Notes under the pieces: generated by a model | Told to the model about the DNA's origin: nothing | The model's input: the letters and a program-made list of their open reading frames with translations, nothing else | The model's database searches: none | Made by a program: the position numbers and the translations under genes | DNA from: Paralithodes platypus | Taxonomy: Eukaryota; Arthropoda; Malacostraca; Decapoda; Lithodidae | Assembly (NCBI GenBank): GCA_032716605.1 | Contig: JAVRFV010002372.1 | Location: 42,980-106,979, forward strand | Direction: 5' to 3' | Length of the DNA stretch: 64,000 nt | Part shown: piece after piece, positions 53,863 to 62,485 of the stretch | How the letters are laid out: each line of letters opens with the position of its first letter | How positions within the stretch are numbered: position 1 is the stretch's first letter

Positions 53863-54989
53863 TATAAGTCTAGTGTAAAGTAAACCCAGATTTCAGTGGT
53901 AGTAATTTATATTAAAAGTCAAATAGTTTTTAATTAGTCTCTCCATTATAAGTTTTTTGAAATTTGGGTATACTTTACCCTAGACTTATGATTACACTAA
54001 TTTAATTGTTAAGAACTTTAAAATTATAATAGGCTCCCATTTCTACAGAAATTAATATAATTAAAAACCGATTTCACCATTGGATTCAGCGCGTCGCGAG
54101 GATTCCAAAAGTATCCCCACATGTCCAATTCTATGTTTTCCAAAAACGTTGTTCTATTTTAACTTGTGACCATATCATTGGAATCCTCTCGAAGCAGAGT
54201 GTTCCCAAAAATTAATTCAGGTGATTCCGACCTATTATAACGCCACAAAACACAAAAAACTTTTTGGAAAATCTTAAAACGGCTCTCAAGGCCGCAAAAA
54301 TAGATGGAATTAAAATCGGTTGGCGCCATTGGATTCAGCGCGTCGAGAGGATTCAGAATAGTGTCCCAACTAATTTTTATTTTTTTGCCAAAATCCTAAG
54401 CTAGTTATTTAGCTTAGTTATTTTTGGAGGTTGACAGGTCATTTTCGATTTTCATATTGTTAACGGTATATTCGGATTATTCTCGACGCGAAAAATCCAA
54501 TGGCGCAAACCGATTTTAATTCCGCCCATTTTTGTGGCCTTGGGAGCTGTTTTAATATTGTACAATACTTTACAAGGAATTTGACAAAAAAACAAATTTG
54601 TGTTTTGTGGGGTTATAATAGGTCGGAATCACCTGAATTAATTTTTGGGAACTCTCCGCTTCAAGAGGATTTCAACGATATGATCACAAGTTAAAATAGA
54701 ACAACTTCTTTGGAAAAAATAGATTTGGACATGTAAGTATATGTTTGGATTCCTCAGGACGCGCTGAATCCAATGGCGCAATCCGTTTTTAAATATATTG
54801 ATTTTTGTAGAAATGGGAGCTTATTATAATTTTAAAGTTCTTAATAATTTAATTAGTGTAATCATAAGTCTAGGGTAAAGTATACCCAAATTTCTAAAAC
54901 TTACAATGGGGAGACTAATTAAAAACTATTTGACTTTTAATGTAAATTACTACCACTGAAATCTGGGTTTACTTTACCCTAGACTTATA
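53863..54989. mobile_element. Long foldback element ('TATAAGTCTAGGGTAAAG' ends), copy 1
   Basis: Arms of about 530-560 bp pair along their length: 'tataagtctagtgtaaagta', 'gaaatttgggtatacttt', 'aataggctcccatttctac', 'attggattcagcgcgtcg' on the left and their complements on the right. The centre is at 'ctaagctagttatttagctt' (about 54400). Subterminal copies of the end motif occur in both orientations. No ORF. Confidence 0.85.
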
Positions 54990-55072
54990 AATACTGTAAT
55001 ATATAATTATTATGGGAGGCTATTCAAATTTTAAATATAATATATAAAAATATTGTTTTAACTATTATATAA

Positions 55073-55161
55073 TATAAGTCTAGGGTAAAGTAAACCCAGA
55101 TTTCAGCGGTAGTAATTCATATTAAAAGTCAAATCTGGGTTTACTTTACCCTAGACTTATA
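55073..55161. mobile_element. 89-bp micro-foldback (terminal remnants)
   Basis: 'tataagtctagggtaaagta' ... 'ggtttactttaccctagact' 'tata' with only about 40 bp between. It looks like an internal deletion derivative of the 1.1-kb foldback. Copied at 58481-58569. Confidence 0.8.
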
Positions 55162-55312
55162 TATAATATATAAATATAATGAGAGCCTATTATAATTTTA
55201 AATAAAATACATAGCCATATTTGTTTAACTATTATATAAGTCTAGGGTAAAGTAAACCCATATTTCAGGGGTAGTAATTCATATTAAAAGTCTAATAGTT
55301 TTTAATTAGTCT

Positions 55313-55569
55313 ATCTATCTATCTATTGCCTGACGCCGTGATCCCCGAAGGTGTGGCCACAAACGAACCTCCCCCATGCACCTCTGTCCCCAGTCAGTCC
55401 ATGCCCCTCCCCCCAACCAGCACCGCCTTCGTTCATGTACTTCCTCACTCCATCCTTCCACCTCTCATTCGGTCTACCTCTCCCTCTCTGTCCCTCCACC
55501 TCGCTCTCGTACACCCTCTTAGTCATTCTCTCACTTTCCATGCGTTCCATATGGCCGAACCATCTCAAG
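55313..55569 (-). pseudogene. 3' end of the RTE-like LINE, 257 bp
   Basis: Minus strand: RWFGHMERMESERMTKR and GRGRPNERWKDGVRKYM, then the untranslated end and an (ATAG)n tail. Flanked by a 7-bp duplication TTAGTCT (55306-55312, 55570-55576). It encodes only the C-terminus, so it was dead on arrival. Confidence 0.85.
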
Positions 55570-55956
55570 TTAGTCTCACCCTTATAAGTTTTGAAATTTG
55601 GGTATACTTTACCCTAGACTTATGATTACACTAATTTAATTGTTAAGAACTTTAAAATTATAATAGGCTCCCATTTCTACAATAAATAATATAATTAAAA
55701 ACGGATTTTACCATTGGATTCAGCGCATCGTGAGGATTCCAAAAGTATCCCCACATGTCCAAATCAAATTTTTCCAAAAAGTTGTTCTATTTTAACTTGT
55801 GACCATATTGTTGGAATGCTCTCGAAGCGGAGAGTTCTCAAAAAATTAATTCAGGTGATTCCGACCTATTATAACCCCACAAAACACAAAAAAACGTTTT
55901 GGAAAATCTTAAAACGGCTCTCAAGGCCGCAAAAATAGATGGAATTAAAATTGGTT

Positions 55957-56401
55957 GTTGTTGTTGTTGTTGTTGTTCCCCAGGCTGCCTGGCCGAACAG
56001 CCCCAAGGTCCCGAGCAAGGCCAAGGCCATAGAGCGCCCCCACAAAACCCTCCCTGCTTACCACTAACAAAACCCAGGTGACCGAAGCCACTCTAAGGCA
56101 GGGAGCTGAGGAGGGCGCGGAAACGCCCGAGAAACCAAAGCCCCACCCAAGGCCCTGTGCCCCTCAGCAATTATGAAGGGAAAGTTGAGGGGCAAGGGAA
56201 AAATGTGACGCTTTGGCTCCCAATCTGCCAACTTTTAGGTTGGCAGTAGGGAGGTCGATCCACGGAAAAGACGCCGTCACTCGAGATCTAGAAGATATAT
56301 AAGTAAAGGAACAGTCAGAGTAAGCTATGGGTATGGCAGAGAACGCTCAACTCTCATTCTGATAGACCAGCCCATCGCCAGTGATAGACCAGCCCATCGC
56401 C
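55957..56401 (-). mobile_element. LINE 3' end (or LINE-tailed SINE), 445 bp
   Basis: Flanked by a 10-bp duplication AAAATTGGTT (55947-55956, 56402-56411). The tail on the minus strand is (AAC)n, preceded by a frame reading GLARDLGAVRPGSLGNNN, the same end as the LINE at 23713-25860. The 5' part has a 20-bp direct repeat 'tgatagaccagcccatcgcc' (56361-56401) and no RT. Confidence 0.75.
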
Positions 56402-56489
56402 AAAATTGGTTAACGCCATTGGATTCAGCGATTCGAAAGGATTCAGAATAGTGTCTTAACTCAATTTTTTTTTTTTGGCCAAAATCCTA

Positions 56490-56965
56490 TACACAATGCT
56501 ATGTCCATGGGTGTTTTTGGACACAAAGCTATAGTCTGTGGGTGTTTTGGTGTGTTTTTGGACACAATGCTATAGTCCGTGGGTGTTTTTGGACACAAGG
56601 CTATAGTCCGTGGGTGTTTTGGTGTGTTTTTGGACACAATGCTATAGTCCGTGGGTGTTTTTGGACACAAGGCTATAGTCCGTGAGTGTTTTGGTGTGTT
56701 TTTGGACACAATGCTATAGTCCGTGGGTGTTTTTGGACAAGACTATAGTCTGTGGGTATTTTGGGGTGTTTTTGGACACAAGGGTGTTTTTGGACACAAG
56801 GGTGTTTTGGTGTGTTTTTGGACCAAAAGCTATAGTCCATGGTTGTTTTGGGATGTTTTTGGACCAAAGGGTATAGTCTATGGTTGTTCTGGGGTGTTTT
56901 TGGACCAAAGGCTTCAGTCCATGGTTGTTTTGAGGGGTTATAGGTTCAAAGGCTTTAGTCCATAG
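56490..56965. repeat. 32/41-bp minisatellite
   Basis: Units such as 'ttttggacacaatgctatag' 'tccgtgggtgt', with an extra 'tttggtgtg' in alternate units, so a 73-bp higher order. It decays toward the right end. Frames rich in KNTPKHP on the minus strand are repeat artefacts. Confidence 0.85.
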
Positions 56966-57037
56966 TTTTGGTTAAAACAATATGTGTATATATTTTATTT
57001 AAAATTATATAGGCTCCCATTATAATTATATATTATG

Positions 57038-58397
57038 TATAAGTCTAGGGTAAAGTAAACCCAGATTTCAGTGGTAGTAATTCATATTAACCCCTTCAGA
57101 CATATATGACGCAGAGGTTGCCAGATTAGCAATAAGAAATAGAGTTCTCTCACTCTTATAATTACCTCTCCAAAATTAGTTTTCTGCCCACATCTAACTC
57201 AAAGACAACTGCAGAGGTTGAAGTAACTAAAATAAAGGTTTGTAAAAAACCCTGATGGTAATAAAGGCTTTAAAGTATCCCTAATAGGCTCAAAATTGCG
57301 TCATATGTCGGAGAGGGTTAAAAGTCTAATAGTTTTTAATTAGTCTCCCTATTATAAGTTTTTGAAATTTGAGTATACTTTACCCTAGACTTATGATTAC
57401 ACTAATTTAATGGTTAAGAACTTTAAAATTATAATAGGCTACCATTTCTACAAAAAATAATATATTTAAAAACGGATTTCACCATTGGATTCAGCCCATC
57501 ACAAGGAATCCAAACATATCCCCACATGTCCAAATCTATTTTTTCCAAAAAGGTTGTTCTATTTTAACTTGTGACCATATCGTTGGAATCCCCTCGAAGC
57601 AGAGAGTTCCCAAAAATTAATTCAGGTGATTCCGACCGATTATAACGCCACAAAACACAAAAAACGTTTTGGAAAATCTTAAAACGGCTCTCAAGGCCGC
57701 AAAAATAGATGGAATTAAAATCGGTTGGCGCCATTGGATTCAGCGCGTCGAGAGGATTCAGAATAGTGTCCTAACTAATTTTTATTTTTTTGCCAAAATC
57801 CTAAGCTAGTTATTTATTTAGCTTAGTTATTTTTGGAGGTTGACGGGTCATTTTCGATTTTCATATTGTTAACGGTATATTCGGATTATTCTCGACGCGA
57901 AAAATCCAATGGCGCAAACCGATTTTAATTCCGCCCATTTTTGTGGCCTTGGGAGCTGTTTTAAGATTGTACAATACATTACAAGGAATTTGACAAAAAA
58001 CAAATTTGTGTTTTGTGGGGTTATAATAGGTCGGAATCACCTGAATTAATTTTTGGGAACTCTTCGCTTCGAGAGGATTTCAACGATATGATCACAAGTT
58101 AAAATAGAACAACTTCTTTGGAAAACATAGATTTGGACATGTAAGTATATGTTTGGATTCCTCAGGATGCGCTGAATCCAATGGTGCAATCCGTTTTTAA
58201 ATATATTGATTTTTGTAGAAATGGGAGCTTATTATAATTTTAAAGTTCTTAATAATTTAATTAGTGTAATCATAAGTCTAGGGTAAAGTATACCCAAATT
58301 TCTAAAACTTACAATGGGGAGACTAATTAAAAACTATTTGACTTTTAATGTAAATTACTACCACTGAAATCTGGGTTTACTTTACCCTAGACTTATA
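57038..58397. mobile_element. Long foldback element, copy 2 (contains a MITE)
   Basis: Matches 53863-54989 with a constant offset of about 3407 bp once the MITE at 57088-57320 is removed. Left end 'tataagtctagggtaaagta', right end 'tttaccctagacttata'. Confidence 0.85.
57088..57320. mobile_element. ~230-bp MITE with TA target duplication, copy 2
   Basis: Opposite orientation to 26105-26337. The target is 'gtaattcatat|TA|aaagtctaata', seen uninterrupted at 55277 and 58686. Ends 'taaccccttcag' and 'ggagagggtta'; inner 'catatatgacgcag' and 'ttgcgtcatatg'. Confidence 0.92.
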
Positions 58398-58480
58398 AAT
58401 ACTGTAATATATAATTATTATGGGAGCCTATTCAAATTTTAAATATAATATATAAAAATATTGTTTTAACTATTATATAA

Positions 58481-58569
58481 TATAAGTCTAGGGTAAAGTA
58501 AACCCAGATTTCAGCGGTAGTAATTCATATTAAAAGTCAAATTTGGGTTTACTTTACCCTAGACTTATA
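58481..58569. mobile_element. 89-bp micro-foldback, second copy
   Basis: Same as 55073-55161 with one or two changes; part of the block duplication. Confidence 0.8.
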
Positions 58570-58642
58570 TATAATATATAAATATAATGAGAGCCTATTA
58601 TAATTTTAAATAAAATACATAGCCATATTTGTTTAACTATTA

Positions 58643-59258
58643 TATAAGTCTAGGGTAAAGTAAACCCATATTTCAGGGGTAGTAATTCATATTAAAAGTC
58701 TAATAGTTTTTAATTAGTCTATCTATCTATCTATTGCCTGACGCCGTGATCCCCGAAGGGGTGGCCACAAACGAACCTCCCCCATGCACCTCTGTCCCCA
58801 GTCAGTCCATGCCCCTCCCCCCAACCAGCACCGCCTTCGTTCATGTACTTCCTCACTCCATCCTTCCACTTCTCATTCGGTCTACCTCTCCCTCTCTGTC
58901 CCTCCACCTCGCTCTCGTACACCCTCTTAGTCATTCTCTCACTTTCCATACGTTCCATATGGCCGAACCATCTCAAGTTAGTCTCCCCATTAAAAGTTTT
59001 GAAATTTGGGTATACTTTACCCTAGACTTATGATTACACTAATTTAATTGTTAAAAACTTTAAAATTATAATAGGCTCCCATTTCTACAGAAATTAATAT
59101 TGTTAAAAAATGATTTCACCATTGGATTCAGCGCGTCGTGCGGATTCCAAAAGAATCCCCACATGTCCAAATCTATTTTTTCCAAAAAAAGTTGTTCTAT
59201 TTTAACTTGTGACCATATCGTTGGAATCCTCTCGAAGCGGAGAGTTCCCAAAAATTAA
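58643..59258. mobile_element. Fourth foldback copy (left arm), truncated at the gypsy element
   Basis: Follows 55235-55850 at an offset of 3408. The homology stops at 'cccaaaaattaat' (59259), where unrelated sequence of the next element begins. Confidence 0.75.
58721..58977 (-). pseudogene. 3' end of the RTE-like LINE, duplicated copy
   Basis: The same insertion as 55313-55569, with the same TTAGTCT borders (58714-58720, 58978-58984). It was copied with the block. One residue differs (GRGRPNEKWKDG). Confidence 0.85.
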
Positions 59259-59344
59259 TGAGTTGCAGTTGGGATGTGTGTACATGCTTAGATTGATATG
59301 CAGGATTCGAAGTTGCATAATAAATCGTAGGCAGTGTCCACCAG

Positions 59345-59430
59345 TCTTAAACTGTCTTCGTGGCGCAATGCATAAGGTGGTTATTTTCGGTGTGAGCGTC
59401 CTGGGTTCGAATCCACGGACTGCCACATGT
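59345..59430 (+). mobile_element. tRNA-like SINE head
   Basis: 'cttcgtggcgcaatgcataa' (A-box-like) and 'ctgggttcgaatccacgg' (B-box) about 50 bp apart. Acceptor ends do not pair well, so it is read as a SINE or tRNA pseudogene, related to but distinct from family C. Confidence 0.5.
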
Positions 59431-59799
59431 GTTTGTAATATTTCATTATTCGATTTTAGGAGTAGAGTTGGTTGTTGGATAGAACATAATAATTCTGACA
59501 TACGGAGCCCTGTATGTGTTTATTTAAGAGTTAGAGTTAAGAGTTGAAGGAGTGCCGAATTACCCGGGCGGCGAAACAGACCAGCGAGCGAATCAGCGAG
59601 TTGGAACCAGCTCGCCTGCATACCAGCAAACAAGCCTTCACACCTGCGTGCGTCATATGGGACCCTGCAAACTACTTCGATGACCCGACGCTATGACGAT
59701 GATCGAAGCCATTGGACCATCTCTGCCGCAACTAGAGGAGCTTGTGATTTGGGGCGCGCACCATCCCCGCTCCTGATTCGTTCCTACACCATCATTGCA

Positions 59800-59840
59800 T
59801 ATATATAAGACCCGAGTTGTGGGCATTCAAATCAGTCACA
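59800..59840 (+). promoter_or_regulatory. TATA box plus TCAGTC initiator
   Basis: 'tatatataag' at 59800 followed by 'atcagtcaca' with TCAGTC at 59832-59837, a spacing of about 32 bp to the presumed start A at 59834. TCAGT is the classical arthropod initiator. It could start the genomic RNA of the downstream retrotransposon. Confidence 0.5.
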
Positions 59841-60921
59841 TTTGGAGTTGGGGAAGGTGAACTTGCAGCTGGAGGAAGACGGGGTGAAGTATTATAATGG
59901 GATTGTGACTGTCAGTCAGATTATATAAGTGTGTGTTAAGTGTGTTCGGTGTAAACACTTATGTTGGTTAGTGAGATATGTGATTGGGAATTAACGTTAA
60001 CGCTACTATTATGTACTTAACTATTTTAGTTGACTGACTTGTGGACTAAAGCAACTCTTTAAGTAATTGGGTTATGATAAAAGTAATACTATTGTTTTAT
60101 ATTAATACTTGCGAGTTCTTTCATTTTCTTTTAATTAAGCTTACATTGCTGGTAAGAACAAGAACGGTGATACTATTGTCTCATATTAGTAATATCGCCT
60201 TAGACTAACATGGCTGTTTTAATGTTACTTCTATTGATTTCCTAAGCTGAAGAATTTTTTTTAGCTTCAAAATATTATTTTTGCTTTTCATATTATTTGA
60301 GTGAGACCTGAATCGAATCTATCAAGCGATCCTGTAACTTAATTTACTCATAATCAATCCTCAATGTTTCGTGGTTAAGAAAATACATTTATCTAATTAT
60401 TAAATATATATCTAACTTTTTCTGTGACTTTGATATTAATCCTGATAATAATAATATAATACTATTAACGTAAGACAAGAACCAAGAATAATAACTACAT
60501 TAAATATAAATAAAAGGACATGATATAAAAAACTATCTATTCATTTCAAAAAGGGTAAGAGACAGAAATATTCTTACCTTAATATTTATCTTTCAAGACT
60601 TGATATATAATTAATAGTCCTTTTTTAGATATAACTTATTCGGTTCATAACCATAGCCTACTAAGCTTCTGTTAAATAATAATTCTTTATAAATACTACA
60701 TGACTTTAATTAGTTTCAGTATTTTTTCATAATTAAAGAGTATCAGTCAATAAAGGATACCAAGTCCTAAGATCCAAAAGGAAAGGAAGCAACAACAGGA
60801 AATAATTTTATTAGATTTTACTTTCGTTTTGCCTTCAGCTGACTGATACCTTAATATATGTCTCTGTGCTATCTAGATTCATCAAGTTAACCACTTCAGG
60901 ATCAAGATACGTAACAGAAGA

Positions 60922-60943
60922 GTGGCGACCTTGCCAGGATTCG
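60922..60943 (+). promoter_or_regulatory. Putative tRNA primer-binding site
   Basis: 'tggcgaccttgccaggatt' at about 60925 sits just upstream of gag. A TGGCGACC start is common in gypsy-type PBS sequences of animals. The matching tRNA was not identified. Confidence 0.5.
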
Positions 60944-61003
60944 TTTCATACAGTTTCACTCAGTTTCATTACCATTTAACTACTTAAAAATCAAATATTA
61001 ATC

Positions 61004-62458
61004 ATGCCTGATATAATTAATGACGAAGATGCTCGGGTTTTCATAGAATCAGAACCCACAGCCCCTGAAATTGACAGTCTGTCAAAATCCAAACTGAAAG
61101 TGCTTGCCTCACATCTCCAGTTAACTGTCTCAAACTAGTCCAAAGTAGAGGTGGCTCATACCATAAAAACCCACCTGTTCCCTGTAGAAGGCGGGGAGGG
61201 TGACGGAGCAGTTGGTTGGATCCCGAGTAATCCTAGCCAACTTGACGAACAATTGCCACCTGGTTTTACCGTTGATCAAGTATTCGAACTAGATCTAGCC
61301 ATAAATAAGAAACAAGCCAGAATAAATGCCGAACAAGCCAGAGCAACGACCGAACAATATCAATGTCAATATCGTATAGCTCAACTAAATGTCAATACAA
61401 ATGCTCCCTTAATTGCTCCCCCTCTGGGATTGACTATGACCAGTGTCATTCCACCTTTCACTGAGGATAATGTGCAGGATTTCTTTGTTTTGTTTGAGGA
61501 AGTTGCTGGAGGTATGAGGTTGACAAGAGATCAATGGCCTTTTATGTTACAATCCGTTTTGCCAGGGCAGGCTCGAGACATGTATTTGTCAGAAGTAGCA
61601 GAGGTTAGGCAGGATTATGACAGTCTCAAAGAAGCTATCCTAAAAACCTATCAATTGCCTGAGGCTTACAGGCAATCTTTCCGTAAAAACCAGAAGAAAG
61701 TAGAAGAAACCCATAAGGTATTTGCCAGGACCATGACTAAAACTTTCAATCATTGGGTCAAGAGTAAGAAAGTCACAAGCTACAACGATCTGAAGGAGTT
61801 GGTCCTGTTAGAAAAATTCCTATGGAAAATTGATTCTTCTGTAGCCTATCATTTGAGGGGGAAAAAGGTAGATTGTTTTGCCGACGCCGCTGACATGGCT
61901 GACACATACGTGCTCAACAACAAATTTCGTGGACAGAAGCCCTACGATAATTCTAGTTCTAATTCTAAGTATCCCAATCACAAATCTGACCGACCCAGTC
62001 ACAAGCCTGTAACGTCTTCCCCAGCTAGCCAAAATAGAATTGTTCCCCCAACTAAAAATGCGACTCAGGGTAATGGTAACAGAGGTGGGGCCCAAAGTAA
62101 TAGTAATGCTCAAAGAGGGAACATTCCCGTATCCCCTAAAGTATGTACTTTTTGTGGCAAGAGAGGCCACCTAGCTTATCAGTGCTGGGCCAAGGAGAGA
62201 ACCGAGAGATCGGGGAAGACAGTTGCCGCCGTATCTCAAACTCCATATGTGCCTTTAATGCAGGACTCCCGACAGAAGGAGTACCTAGCACCAAAAGTTC
62301 CTTTAATACAGGACTCCCGACAGAAGGAGTACCTAGCAGCTAACGTAAACCATCTAGACAGGGGTGTAGCAGCATGCATGGTGCAACCCACTAGGGTTAA
62401 GCCAATAATAATTTCTCCATCAGTGCAGGACAGTTACCGTCCCTTTATTTCATCGTGA
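61004..62458 (+). pseudogene. Gypsy-type Gag with SCAN-like domain and CCHC knuckle
   Basis: Capsid/nucleocapsid of the retrotransposon. The ATG at 61004 starts MPDIINDEDARVF; the frame meets TAG at 61136 and otherwise continues to TGA at 62456. Visible parts: a short N-terminal SKSKLKVLASHL helix, an acidic/Gln-rich coil (KKQARINAEQARATTEQ), a capsid core (VPPFTEDNVQDFF-like stretch and DQWPFMLQSVLPGQA), then a SCAN-like helical region (QSFRKNQKKVEETHKVF ... LKELVLLEKFLWKI ... AADMADTYVL). After a Ser/Asn-rich linker is the knuckle CTFCGKRGHLAYQC (62147-62188). A 48-bp duplication follows (62248-62345, QDSRQKEYLA twice). A single stop is its only defect in gag. Confidence 0.85.
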
Positions 62459-62485
62459 GATTAAATGGTTGCATGCATGAGGTAA

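Larger units (their letters stand above)
55235..56490. mobile_element. Third foldback copy (left arm), with two LINE-tail insertions
   Basis: Starts 'tataagtctagggtaaagta'. The arm sequence is interrupted at 55313-55569 and 55957-56401 but otherwise follows the first copy as far as 'ggattcagaatagtgtc'. It then runs into the minisatellite instead of a right arm. Confidence 0.75.
59259..60921 (+). mobile_element. Probable 5' LTR/leader of a gypsy-type retrotransposon
   Basis: Lies between the truncated foldback (ends 59258) and the primer-binding site. The left border TG (59259-59260) and a right 'gtaaca' (about 60915) would fit TG...CA LTR ends, but the second LTR is outside the window, so the limits are unproven. 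It contains a SINE-like head, a promoter (59800-59840) and AT-rich sequence without frames. Confidence 0.45.

Noticed and set aside
56461..56965. Lys/Pro-rich repeat protein on the minus strand
   Set aside because: Minisatellite translation without start context or conserved frame.
54000..59000. CRISPR-like array of repeated ~20-bp motifs
   Set aside because: The motif alternates orientation as ends of foldback elements, spacers are irregular, and the DNA is eukaryotic.
62143..62343. Second frame over the gag knuckle
   Set aside because: Shadow of the gag frame that contains the CCHC knuckle.
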